A stretch of 64,000 nucleotides of DNA from Hydractinia symbiolongicarpus (lineage: Eukaryota > Cnidaria > Hydrozoa > Anthoathecata > Hydractiniidae): NCBI RefSeq assembly GCF_029227915.1, contig NC_079875.1:20207001-20271000 (forward strand). Reading direction: 5' to 3'. The position numbers were made by a program, and so were the translations under genes. This document shows, piece after piece, positions 23,101-32,900 of the stretch (position 1 is its first letter; each line of letters starts with the position of its first letter). The notes beneath the pieces are model-generated. The model made no database searches. It was not told where the DNA came from and worked only from the letters and a program-made list of their open reading frames with translations.

Positions 23101-23944
23101 AATCAGTACGCAATCAAGCTCAACCTTCAAGTATCTAGGATTAGATGTGGATCAATTTAAAAGCAAAATTAAGATTAATCAAGTGAGCTATATAGAGTCT
23201 TTGATAACTGTTAATATTGAAAATGATGTTAACAATGAACGAAAATTGACTAGCAAGGAAAAGACCATGCTGAGATCGTTGAGTGGGCAAATTGCTTGGG
23301 TGGCCGGACAAACCCGCCCTGATGTGGCTTATGATAGTTGCCAAACGTCTAATTATGGCAAGGAACCTACAGTTCAAAATTTGAAAGATGCCAACAAGAT
23401 TATTCGAAAAATTAAGAGCAAGCATGTTGCAATAACCATTGCCAAAATTGCAAATATGAAAAATTGTGAAATTATTTGCTACACAGATGCAACTCATGCC
23501 AGTTTGAAGTGTGGATCATCACAAGGTGCATTCATCATATTTGTGAAACACCTGAGCGAAGTTATACCAATCTGCTGGCAATCAAAAAAACTACAAAGGG
23601 TAACCAAAAGCCCAATTGCTTCGGAAACACTTGCTCTGAGTGAAGGAGCTGATGCTAGTTTTTATTTGGCCAATGTCATACAGCAAATCTGCAAGTTGAC
23701 GAAGGTTCCAAAGATCACTTGTATTATCGACAACAAGTCATTATTTGAAACCTTGAAAACGACAAATGTTACAAAGAATTTGAGATTGCGAGTTGATATA
23801 GCCAGATTGAGGCAGATGGTGGAACAAGATGAGATTACTGTCAAGTGGGTTGAAGGAAAACACCAATTAGCCGACTGCTTGACAAAACATGGAGCGTCTC
23901 CAAAGCTTGAGGTTTTGGAGACATCCAAAATATCTCTACAATAA
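20120..23944 (+). CDS. pol: Copia Pol polyprotein (NC-PR-IN-RT-RH)
   Basis: 1274 codons, open from 20042. The first codon at 20120 is GTG and entry is probably by frameshift. Residues counted from 20120: zinc knuckle CX2CX4HX4C at 38-51; protease active site LDSGC at 104-108; HHCC finger about 260-305; integrase catalytic D324, D380 and E416 with exactly 35 residues between the last two; a basic post-integrase segment; an Asp-rich tract near 613-640 from a GAT repeat; RT with HVDD at 969-972, His replacing the usual Tyr; RNase H with YTDATHASLKCG near 1121. All catalytic acids are in place and no stops occur, so the copy could be competent if the frame change works. Confidence 0.93.
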   Translation: MKQECLYGNLHADTKDSLSRNTRSRMNPVDKDGKLMRCHECDSTRHFANKCPHRNQEHRGFRSQNNRPTEKKQDVNEIHITLFAASPDQRQYCLVGESFGRGVLDSGCTKTVAGEKWMDEYLGTLSESDKNAVVSNSTDSIYRFGDGKEVKATRNLIIPVILGGNKYKLSVDIVEIEIPLLISRSTMKSLSMKLDFTSDLALIGKERINLICTTTGHYCLPLTHCDLDAQKGTKIILHGENLKNISKTEKMKKAMKLHRQFAHAGKDKLLKLVKDSNLYDKEFLSCIEECCNDCEICHKYKRPYSRPVVGIPLANTFNQVICMDLKVYEHNKQHILHIIDAATRYSAGCLIKSKHKDVIVSRVFRFWIAYFGSPSTILTDNGGEFSNEVLQEMNEKLNIETKTTAGESPFSNGIVERHNKILAETMFKTIEDTKCEPDVALAWALSAKNSLQNHGGYSPNQLVFGHNVNTPTILTDHLPALEPTTSSEIVRKNLSALHKARENFIKAESSERIKRALRHNVRTYSDETYLNGEKVFYKRKNTKGWKGPGVVLGQDGQMLLVRHGGNFYRVHPCQLMKHSQNCKVSEFKSDHVKRKESHLNKLCDMNDSVNDCDNDDDDDDDDGGDDYDNDDDDDDDTADKNVIDVYDDSEDVEQYHQEQARNVDENDQEDSDTSENEVEENRDTHKNNETKEDEGSGCTSDIFRRPSTESKKVESKPKAKSYIKYNLNGRWYRARVLSAQPKRSGTYKNWVNVSNDGDRKPKSINWNDVSKWVELENPEFPVYMCDVDMFSQEVVDAKERELQNLKENDVFEEVPDTGQTTVSSKWVITEKFKGEKRVVKARLLARGFEENSQSLRTDSPTCGKQSLRLAMAIIVSNDWQINSLDITAAFLQGDAIERELFLQPPKDTLSLGTVWKLKRCLYGLNDASRAWYKRVRSEMLKLGGEMCTYDPAVFYWYRVKQITGILVCHVDDFVYGGSPAFHKEVIAKLFETFKISTQSSSTFKYLGLDVDQFKSKIKINQVSYIESLITVNIENDVNNERKLTSKEKTMLRSLSGQIAWVAGQTRPDVAYDSCQTSNYGKEPTVQNLKDANKIIRKIKSKHVAITIAKIANMKNCEIICYTDATHASLKCGSSQGAFIIFVKHLSEVIPICWQSKKLQRVTKSPIASETLALSEGADASFYLANVIQQICKLTKVPKITCIIDNKSLFETLKTTNVTKNLRLRVDIARLRQMVEQDEITVKWVEGKHQLADCLTKHGASPKLEVLETSKISLQ
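21957..22027 (+). repeat. In-frame (GAT)n microsatellite within Copia pol
   Basis: Two GAT runs split by a short ggtggtgatgattatgat segment. They encode poly-Asp in the linker between integrase and RT. Confidence 0.9.
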
Positions 23945-24079
23945 TTGATTGTAGTGATTACCGTTGTGTTTTTTTTTGATGATTTTAATTTGTTTGTCAT
24001 GTTGACTATGACAAACAGTTGCAGCATGCAATTTGATATTCTACTTGTGTTGGCTTTAAAATTGTGTTACTGGTGGCAA

Positions 24080-24193
24080 TGTTGATATTGCGATTTGTGT
24101 TAATTCTGTTGTTATCTTTCAGTAACCAATACAATAGTATTAGAGACTGGTGAAGCCTTCAAGTTACCTCATCAAGGTAAGAATCATTTAACA
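24080..24193 (+). repeat. 3' LTR of the Copia element
   Basis: 114 bp, identical to the 5' LTR, followed by the GATAG duplication. Confidence 0.95.
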
Positions 24194-24220
24194 GATAGTC
24201 TATGCAGCATCTGCATTTTG

Positions 24221-24268
24221 TTACCATTACAACGCTACTGATATCCATCAGTAGCGTTGTAATGGTAA
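24221..24268. repeat. Perfect 22-bp stem, 4-nt loop hairpin
   Basis: ttaccattacaacgctactg-at, loop atcc, then the exact reverse complement. It lies 22 bp beyond the Copia duplication, in the same intron. A simple perfect palindrome, perhaps a tiny MITE or a recombination scar. Confidence 0.85.
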
Positions 24269-24603
24269 TGAAGATTTTGTTTTTTAATAATTGTATTTTA
24301 GTTATTTAATTCTCCCAAAAGACAACTATAATGGTGGCTCAATGGATTTAATAATGCTTTTAGAGAAAATTTGTTTCCTCATTTTGCTTTCGACTTCCTT
24401 TCTTACGTTAGCAAAAAGTATGTTTAGGCAGTGCAGTGAGTTGTGTAGGAACCATCACACACATCTTAACGAATGACAAGTTATGCTACTTTTATTTCAA
24501 CTACTATGTAACAAAATGTAACAAGCAGTAAATTTGTTGAAAATATTTGGGTAGATTATGTCTCTATTAAATATATATACTTTTATAAAAAAATAGTCCT
24601 TAC

Positions 24604-24702
24604 ATTTGAATCTAGAACTATCTCATCGAGAATTTCGCTTTGCTCTTTCAATTTGTCTATGTTTTCTGTAGACACTAGTGGCACAGATTTCGAATCTTGA
24701 AA
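24604..24702 (-). CDS. 99-bp exon of the minus-strand gene
   Basis: Acceptor TTGTTTATAG above 24702 and donor TCAAAT/GTAAGG below 24604. It encodes 33 residues in phase 0, including TENIDKLKEQSEILDEIVLD, an acidic amphipathic helix. It is separated from the next exon (17045-17107) by about 7.5 kb that contains the Copia insertion. Confidence 0.65.
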
Positions 24703-24896
24703 CTATAAACAAAAAAAATTAAAATCTTTTACACGAGCTTGTTTACAACAAATAGAAATGCAACAAAACTGAAGAACTAAAAAAATCTGATTATAATCTC
24801 CTTTATAAAACATCCTAGAACAAACAGTTTATTCTACGGCAATGAAACCTTGGCCAATTTTTTACAGTGCTAGAATTGTTAAAGACCACCAGTTAC

Positions 24897-25018
24897 CTCT
24901 CTTGGAATGATGAGACTATTATCTTCTCGAAATATACTCCATGCTGCTTCTCCTAATTCTTCGAACTCTTTGCTTTCCTTTTTCCATTCCGCAAAAAGCA
25001 AATTTATGCCACAAAATT
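24897..25018 (-). CDS. 122-bp exon, most upstream exon seen of the minus-strand gene
   Basis: Acceptor CCTTTTTAG above 25018 and donor AGAGAG/GTAACT below 24897. After two bases of a split codon it reads FCGINLLFAEWKKESKEFEE, then LGEAAWSIFREDNSLIIPRE. Helical with conserved-looking Trp residues. The initiating exon should lie further right; I did not find it, and the phase-2 entry means at least one more coding exon exists. Confidence 0.65.
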
Positions 25019-25490
25019 CTAAAAAGGAACAAAATAATTACAAAATTTGTGTAAATGTTTGTTGCCTGAGTATTAAATCACTGAATTTTGATGGAAAATT
25101 AACGATATTTTTTCTGATTCTATGCTAAAAGTACTTTTATTATTTTGTGCAACACACAAATGTACAGGTATTTTAAGGGGTGGCGAAGTTCACACAGCAA
25201 GTTACATTGGATGTACACCATGGCGTCACAGCTCAAAAAAACTTCTATGGTCTTAACTGGGTGCTTTTTCGAAAAAAACGGTAAATTTCATTTTCAAAAA
25301 AACTAACCTCAAGCGTGTGTGTGCCTAAAAGTGCTGTGTGCAGGTGATTGCACTTCATAAAAAAATATGGCTTCCAGAAATCGCCCGCTTTCTGGAAGAA
25401 AAATTCCAAATTTTATTGACGAATCGAATAATGACCCAACTTAATCTGAAAGCTTTTCAGAACAATCTCCAACAACTTCTATTGATGGTA
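25019..25490. other. Spacer with a short remnant of unknown coding sequence
   Basis: At 25367 an ATG opens MASRNRPLSGRKIPNFIDES and continues to a stop at about 25443, then SESFSEQSPTTSIDG in the same frame up to the MITE. It might be the first exon of a decayed plus-strand gene whose later part is at 26212 onward. Confidence 0.3.
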
Positions 25491-25940
25491 TATATGTGAT
25501 GCTCTCTAGGAAAATCGACCTCTTCTGTTTTTAATTCGTATTTTTAAAACAATAGAATTCCGTATTTCGAAAAATACCAATTGCGTATTTAAAAATACGC
25601 GTATTTTTTAAAAAACCGTATTTCGTAATTTCAAAAAATACGAAATTCGTATTTAAAAATACGTGCATTTTTTAGAAAACCATATTTCATATTTTCAAAA
25701 AATACGGAATTCATATTTAAAAATACGTGCATTTTTTAAAAAACCGTATTTCGTATTTTAAAAAAATACAGAATTAGTATTTAAAAATACACGTATTTTT
25801 AAAAATACGAAAATTCGTATTTCTAAAAATACCATGTTTTAAAATACGAAATCCGTATTTGTTAATACAAAATTTTTGTATTTTGTATTTTGTAATACGA
25901 AAAGAGAAGTGGTCGATTTTCCTATGGAGCATCACATATA
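25491..25940. mobile_element. MITE-like element built from 64-bp palindromic tandem units
   Basis: 30-bp TIRs (25491-25520 and 25911-25940, 28 of 30 matching) start tatatgtgatgct. Between them are three to four units of 64 bp (for example 25616-25679 and 25680-25743) made of cgtattt and aaatacg motifs in alternating orientation, so each unit is itself self-complementary. No coding sequence. Flanks are TA-rich, so a TA duplication is likely but cannot be proved. Confidence 0.75.
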
Positions 25941-26211
25941 TTTTTCTTCAATATTTTGGGTATTTTGACACTCTTCACCCTCCCACAGCTATATGTCTAG
26001 CTAGCTAGCCATCTTCCACCCCATATATACCCAGCCTTTATTTGTAGAAACTAGGATTATACCTTTTATAGGCATATATTTAGTATTTCCATACCACCAC
26101 TAGACCCCACATATACTTACTGGCATATAGCAACCAACAAAAAATTCCTAGCCCACAGACTCCTTCCCCTTTAGCAACCATTGACAGTGCATATATATTC
26201 AGTGTCAAACA

Positions 26212-26660
26212 ATTTTAGGAACATCAGAAAGTTCAGATGATGCTAAAAGCTGTGGTAATGATGGTTATAATGATAACAAAAATAATGTTGCGAATCAAAT
26301 TCCTCCATATTAAAGTCCTTTCTCTCCTTTTGTCACCTCCAAAAAGAGCGCAAACTTGTAGCGGAGTTTCTAGCCCTTGTGCTTCCATACGTGGTTTACG
26401 TTGCAGAGGTGGAATAAATCGTGGTACACATAGTGGTGGCAGTTGTGAACTTAGTCGTAGTGGTGTGATAAGTCAACCTGCTGTTGGTACAGTAGATGGC
26501 AGTAGTAGTGATAAGTGTCAATGAAAAGATATGACTTATGAATGTCCCAGGTGCAATGTTCCGTGATATGCGATTCCTTGCTTTGAGATACACTCTTACA
26601 AGGACATAACAACTGATCCACACAATGTTTCAGAATCATCAGAAGAAGGTGAATAATGTA
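26212..26660 (+). pseudogene. Unrecognised coding remnant with RG-rich segment
   Basis: After an acceptor-like aattttag, one frame gives GTSESSDDAKSCGND and a stop. A second gives ASIRGLRCRGGINRGTHSGG to a stop at 26522. Further pieces include DMTYECPRCNVP and a Ser/Glu-rich end. The mixture of frames and stops indicates a broken gene, possibly from a transposon. I cannot name the family. Confidence 0.25.
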
Positions 26661-27884
26661 AAGATGAACTATTTTTATATAACAAAACATTACAAAGTCA
26701 TGATGGACCTCTGTCAACCCAGTGTATACCTAATGTATACATTTAGAACATAGGACCCACGTTGATAACAGTGTTTCGAACACTGAAGTGGCTATATCCT
26801 GTATAAGTATTCGGAATAATCTCTATAATAATAGCCGCATTTGTCTGCTTGTTCAAAAGGGATATCGATATTTTGTTGATCTTTCCGCGAGTTTTTAAAA
26901 AACCAGGGGGTTTTTTAATCGGAAATCTTATTACTAGTTAAATTAAATTCCCAAAATTAATTTATTTACTTAAATTATTTAATTAATTCAATTTATTAAC
27001 CTGTAATTAAAAAAATAAATTAAGTGATTAAAATGAATGCGTTATTCTAATACGCCATTTTTAATAATAATTACCCCCGTGATCTAAATCGCCGATTCCG
27101 CTCAGGTGCCAGAGAAAACAAATAGGACAGTTTTACTGACACTTTAACTGACTTTGTTTTGACTGCTTGCACATACTATACCAATCAAAACGCCTGATTC
27201 TTTAAAAAAACAATCCAAGACTTTCGCGGCCTGGACATGCCAATGAAGAAACATGAGGACAAATATGATGGCCATGTTAGTTTATAAAGTGATGGTGGTC
27301 AGTGTTGTTTGTAGGTCTTTTTCACCTTTTTGTCTTCTAAAAGCTTTTTATTTTTGTAATATTTGTTTTTTGTATATTCTAAAATGTTAAGATAAATATA
27401 TGTCACGTTTTTTAGTCCAGATCTTGAACGCACCAGTTTTTACATTAGGTTTAATAGCCCGTTTCATTGTTCTATAATATTTTAGAAAAAGAAAAAATTC
27501 CAAGTGCGATAAAAAGCACTCGTAAATTTTTTACCAGTGTGCGGGCGAGTGCGTGTACGATCGCACTTGTCTCAAGGAATGGCCTGACAGACACGAAGGG
27601 TAATTAACTTTTTAAACATTTTTTGTGTTAATCCCTTAGCAAATGCGGTAATTATAAAAAACAATAAGCCGCACGAAAATCGTTAAAGTTCTGACGCTAC
27701 CGAAAGCTCGTGTAAAGGTGATAATTATCGTGCACATGTAACATTACATTCAGGCGGTACTGTAAACTATAGTCTTTGAAACTTTTTTGCACTTAAATAT
27801 TAATTTTCCTATAAGACTGCGCAAAAACATTAAAAGAACAGTTAACTTTTTTATTAAAATAAATTTTGTATTTTATTATTTTAA
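26661..27884. other. Non-coding stretch, nothing recognised
   Basis: It contains AT-only inverted tracts around 26935-27030 and a slightly more GC-rich patch near 27530-27720 (cgagtgcgtgtacgatcgcac). No frame above background. Confidence 0.4.
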
Positions 27885-28210
27885 ATGGGAAAATAATAAC
27901 TTGCTGTATAAATTTCCAAACAGCCTAAGTATAACCTGCTGTATATCTTTCAAAGCAACGCAGGTATATTCTGTATAACTTTCGAAACAGCACAAAAATA
28001 ATTCTTGATGTAGAGCTTTCAAAACAACACAAAAAAACTTGATGCATAACTTTTGAAAACAAGTTTTTGAGCATGCAAGTATTTTTATCTTTTCACCTTG
28101 AGTACTAGTTACATTTTTTTAGTGAGACAAATTATTATTATTTTTCCTTCGCAACTTAAAAATATAAACTGGGTATGCAAAAATACATAGAAAACGGTTG
28201 TCGTAACACC
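27885..28210 (+). repeat. Dispersed repeat R1, left part, split by the Gypsy insertion
   Basis: Degenerate ~35-bp tandem units (ctgtataacttt(c)gaaacag-like) lead into a unique section ending gttgtcgtaacacc. The repeat resumes at 33041. A complete copy in the opposite direction is at 41150-41500, which proves the interruption. Confidence 0.8.
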
Positions 28211-28350
28211 TGTGAGATACCAGCAGGACAAGAAATAACACGTGTGTCTCTTAATATAGTTAAATACAAAAGAGGCTATATACACTTCACTCTGTGCCTT
28301 ATATATACAAATATAGAACAGTCTGTATATATGCAGTCTTCGACATTACA
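28211..28350 (-). repeat. 3' LTR of the Gypsy element
   Basis: 140 bp, 137 of 140 identical to the other LTR, bounded by TG...CA. Confidence 0.95.
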
Positions 28351-28364
28351 TTACTCCCCTTTTT
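28351..28364 (-). other. Polypurine tract of the Gypsy element
   Basis: Minus strand AAAAAGGGGAGTAA directly precedes the 3' LTR. Confidence 0.75.
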
Positions 28365-31300
28365 ATTTCAAAGACTCTGGGAGGTCTATTTCGTATTCTG
28401 TTAGCTTAGACGGCTTCGTTCTTTCACGTGTAGATCTTCTAACTTGTTCCATCGTAATTTCTTGATCGAGACTATGCCAATTTTCCTCTACTTCATACTC
28501 CACAGTTTGCATACTTTCATCTTCACTGTTTACTGCGTCTTTGTCCGCTTCTCCTTCACAGGTTAACGGTGGTATATCGCAGTCTGCTACAGATGTTGAT
28601 TTCGTGATAAGTTTCTGACTCCTTTCTTTTCCTGGGTGATTAGGAATTTTCTTAAAGAAGGTGCTATGCCGTGTGATGACATGTCCATCCCACTCTGCAG
28701 TGACTCTGCCGCCAACCTTTTTGATAATGCGATGTGGGGTTCCACAGTAGGGCGTATCGCTCTTCTTTTGTTGCTTTTGGCGATACATAACCCAATCACC
28801 CACTTGTAGCTCACTCTCTGCAACATATGCTTTTCGGTCTGCGTATTTTTTCATTGAGGTTTGCCTTGCCTCCTGCTTGGCTGATATTTCGGTGTGGAAC
28901 TTTGGCCTTTCAGCGCGGCGTGCTGCAGGCAACCGGGTTCTGTATTGTCTGCCATTGAATAAAACCTCTGCTGGACTGCGACCCGTCACTGTATGTGGAG
29001 TGCCCCGATATGCCCGCAGTAAGCGCTGTAATTTGTGTCTACAGTTCAGGTGTTCCTGCAAAGACGTTTGCAAGAGCTTCTTAAGATTGTGCATAAAGTT
29101 CTCTACCATGCCATTCGTCCATGGTGCCAAGGTATTTTCGGACCATGCTTGAATCCCATGTATTTGGCATAGCTTGCAAATGTTGTGCTACTGTAAGGCG
29201 GGCTGTTATCTGACCCTAGATATTTCGGAATTCCAAAAAGGGAAAAAATGCGATCCATGGTCGGCAGTACTGATTGTGCAGATGTGGCGTGAACGACCTC
29301 TACAGCAGGGTACAGAGAGTACATGTCTTGTACAACTAGTAGGTACTCATTGCCACCCTCGATTGGCCCAAATAGGTCAGTTTAATCCAGGGTTGTTCTG
29401 GTAGTGAAGAAGCTTTCATTGGTTCTTGTTGCTTCGTATCCGTTGCAGCTTGATACGGGTTGCAAAATGCTACAGATACCTCCACCATAGCATCTATTCC
29501 TGGAAACCACATAGTGCTTCGGATGAGTTGTTTGCATTTCACTATGCCTTGATGGCCTTTGTGCGCTAGTTGTACAGTTTTCTGTTGTAGCTGTGACGGT
29601 ATAATGATCCTGTCTACTCGCAATATAATATCTGAATCGTCCTCACTGATTTCTTTGAAGATGGCTTTGTAGGGTTGTAGCTCTTTCTGCCTCTTGTCAA
29701 TGTATCCTTGTCGTACAGCAATGGCAAGAGATTGAAGCGTTGGATCTTCTAACGTTGCCTGCACAATCATATCAGTGGTAATAGCTGAATCACTTCTCAT
29801 GACAGCATTGGTGACTAAGTATAAAGGAAATTCATTTTCTTGTTGGGATGGAGCCTGCTGGATGGCGAGAAAGATAATCAGATGGGTTAACTAAACCAGG
29901 TTCGTGTATTAACTGGAAATTGTAGCCTTGTAGTTTTAGTTTATGCCTCAGAATACGTGCTGGCATGTCCTGCTTCGTTTGCTTATACAAAGCTAGTAAA
30001 GGTTGATGATCTGTACTGGCAGTACATTGGGGAAGCCCATACAGGTATATGTGGTTCTTCATTGTTCCAAAAACGAGAGCAAGGCTTTCAATCTCTAACT
30101 GTGAGTAATTCCTTTCGGTAGGTGTAGTAGCTCTACTGTCATAACGAATAAGCTTAAAGATGTTGTCTTAAGGATCTCTCTGGGCAAGGATAGAAGCAAG
30201 ACCATCCTTCTTCGATCCGTCTACAATAAGCTTGGTGTCCTTACAGGGATCAAAATAAGCCATCGTTGTGTGTTGCTTCAAAACTTCCTTGAGCTTGTTG
30301 TATGCAGTGCTGCACTCCTCTGTCCACTCAAAAACTTGGCCTTTACATGTTAGTTGTCGTAAAGGTGCAGTAATGTTGGCATAACCAGGAATAAAGGTAC
30401 AGCTGAAATTAGTCATGCCTAGAAAAGATCTCACTTCCGTTGCATTTGAGGGTGCTGTCATGGCATCAAGCGCAGCTACCTTGGCAGGATCCGCTGATAT
30501 ACCACTAGCCGAGAATATTAAACCAAAAAATTTAACAGATGTCACATTAAGTTGACATTTGGATCGTCCTAATGTTAATCCACAGTCTGCTAATCGTTGT
30601 AGAACCTGAATAAATGGTAAATCATGTTCTCGTTGAGTAAGACCAAATACAATGATGTCATCATAGATGTTAGCAGCCTGTTGGATGTCAGCTAAAGTGT
30701 TAGTCATTTCATCAAGGAATACTTCTGCAGCTGAATTGGTGCCAAAGTTGAGTCGCTTGAATTGAAGTAGGCCTTTATGAGTGTAACACACTGTGACGTA
30801 TCGAGATGAGTCATCAAGTTCAAATTAATTATAACCATGGTTCATGTCCAGCTTAGAAAAATGGCATGCCCCATTCATTCTGTATCTAAGTTCCTTAATC
30901 GTTGGCATGATATGACGCGTGCGTTGAATTGCTTTATTGGTGGTAGTCATGTCAATACTCATTCTAATTTGTGATGGATCGGTTTTTGGTGTTATGACAA
31001 TATTGGAGACCCAGTCAGTTGGTCCCTCTACCCGTTCAATGACATCTTCCTTTTCAAGCTCCTGTTACAGAGTCTCTAACTTTTCACGGTGTGCAAACGG
31101 AATAAAACGTTGCGCTTGCACAACTGGGCACACTGTTTCATCAATATGAAGGTGAACCTGACGATATTTATGCTTCCCAATGCCATTGAATACTACATCA
31201 AAGTGATGCATGATTGCATCAACCTTCTGTTCTTGATTGTGTATTGTAACTTCAAGCTGCTTTTCAAGTTCAACCGATGTCTCTATGGGAGTTAGATGTT

Positions 31301-31673
31301 TGGCCATTTCTCTATAATCTAGATGTTGTACTTGGGTGTGTACCTGTTTTACAGTTTGTTGGTTGTCAAGATGATTTACATTGATAGCCAATACATATAA
31401 ATCGACAGCTGTGTATTTGCCCATTAAACTTTGTGCAGCAGCTCCCTCTGTTACATAAAAGGTAGCCTGGACATTGTTGTTGTTGTTGGCAGTGATTTGT
31501 GCCTCAAATGCCCCCTTGATTGGTAATGTAATTGAGTTGTATGGTTGCAGTTTCGCCTTAGTTGATCGAAGAGGAATGTGTTTTAAGTGTTCTTCATAAA
31601 CATTCCATGGAATTACATTTGCATCTGCCCCCGAATATACTTGCATAGTGATCCTGGTGTTGTCAATGTTTAC
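28363..31673 (-). pseudogene. pol: Gypsy pol (protease, RT, RNase H, integrase), broken
   Basis: In order: protease with VYSGAD where VDSGAD is expected, so the catalytic Asp is Tyr; RT with FGTNSAAEVF and IYDDIIVFG; RNase H beginning LIVDGSKKDG and containing TERNYSQLEIE; integrase finger with AHKGHQG but CNPYQ in place of the second C..C pair; catalytic centre with SDNSPPY and NGMVENF, while the first Asp position appears to be Thr; C-terminal basic tail to 28363. In-frame stops at 31065 and near 30826 and 30168, and frame changes around 29800 and 29330-29100, separate the pieces. Confidence 0.85.
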
Positions 31674-32635
31674 CTAGATTACAGTGGATGGATAGTTTTC
31701 ACTGGTGGTTCGTAGCTTCTCCTTCACTGCATCAAGTTTAATTTCTGTTGGTCCATATTCAAAAAATGACCCTCCTTGTGGTCCTGGCTGTGCAATAAGC
31801 AAGTTGACTTTCTTGCTTTCACAAACTCTTGAAAAATGATTTTTCTTGCCACAGTTATTACATGTGGCACCTCTTGCTTTGCAACTTCCTTTGTGTGGTG
31901 TCGTTTCTCCACAATAACGACACAACTCAACCATTTTTGTTGATTTGTTGGCTGGCTTCTTTGGTGCCAGCCACATACCTAGCTGATCAGCATAATGTGC
32001 CAATTTGTTAAGGTCGATATTCTCCGCCGATTGAGTGTTATGAGGTTCCATCGTGTTTGCCTTCATGTAGCTAACTTCTCCGTGAGCCAGCTCCATAGAT
32101 TGTGGCAGTTTCATCATTTCGTTGAAAGTCATATCATCTCGTATGACAGCTGTTTGCAATTTAGGAATCGGTGTGTGTAGAGTAACCACCAACTTAATTG
32201 CTTTCTTCATGTTCATTTGATCAAACTCACAGTCTCTAACTTTAGTCTTTAAACGAGTAACCTATTGATCATGAGTTTCTTAAATTGATAGCGGTCTCAT
32301 GCAGAAAAATTTGTATCTTTCTGCAGTGAGATTCTTTGAACCTTTGAAATGCTCTTCGATCTTCCTCTTTGCCTCAGTGTATGTCGTCCCTGTATCTTCG
32401 AGGGTGTTGTAGAGCTCCTGCAACCTAAGGCTAGAAGCGCTGCTTTTTTCTTAACTTCTGGTGAGACAGCCCCATCTTCTGTCGGTACTGTATCTAGTCC
32501 TTCAAAAGTAAAACAATATTCCAAATTTTCCACCCACATACACCAACGCCTGTGTATGTTTGAAGTAGTTTCTTCGTGATCTTGTAGTTGAAATTCTTGC
32601 ACACACAAGCAAAGATTCGCTAAGGCATGCGCCAT
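31674..32635 (-). pseudogene. gag: Gypsy gag, broken
   Basis: It starts MAHALANLCLCVQEF at 32635. A frameshift near 32420 and two stops near 32230-32290 split it; the remainder runs from 32216 to a TAG at 31674. It has two zinc knuckles (CRYCGETTPHKGSC and CNNCGKKNHFSRVC). The TAG lies exactly in frame with the protease, nine codons before its first Met, so gag and pol were probably one frame or used readthrough. Confidence 0.85.
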
Positions 32636-32887
32636 ATTTGTTTATATTTTGCGCACACAACACTTGAAGCCTGATTTGGTTAAGCGTGGTGATGCCCTAC
32701 GTAAAGTCATTGCCGTAGCACAAATTAAATAAAAAAATGGCGGAGGCGGCTCCTGGCGAGCGACGCAGCTTGAGCGTAACAGTTTTCTTCCAAACGGTAC
32801 AAGAATTCAAGTACAAAGTGGAAAACGTATTTGTACTAATGTGACAATGTTTCTGAAATGTTGTGGTAAATTTTCTTTTTATATAAT

Positions 32888-32898
32888 CCTCGTCGCCA
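32888..32898 (-). other. Primer-binding site, Ser tRNA
   Basis: Minus strand TGGCGACGAGG, two bases inside the 5' LTR, fits the 3' end of tRNA-Ser(GCU) (CCTCGTCG plus CCA). Confidence 0.75.
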
Positions 32899-32900
32899 AA

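Larger units (their letters stand above)
19250..24193 (+). mobile_element. Complete Ty1/Copia retrotransposon, recent insertion
   Basis: The two 114-bp LTRs are identical over their whole length and start TGTTGATATTG and end TTTAACA. The 5-bp target duplication GATAG is present at 19245-19249 and 24194-24198. Gag and pol are open throughout. The domain order is gag, zinc knuckle, protease, integrase, RT, RNase H, which is Copia order. At 4944 bp with very short LTRs and an HVDD reverse transcriptase box it resembles the GalEa-type copia elements of aquatic invertebrates; this lineage call is from memory. It lies antisense in an intron of the minus-strand gene. Confidence 0.95.

Noticed and set aside
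20284-24027. Minus-strand open frames across the Copia element
   Set aside because: Antisense shadows of pol; the long Ile run mirrors the GAT repeat.
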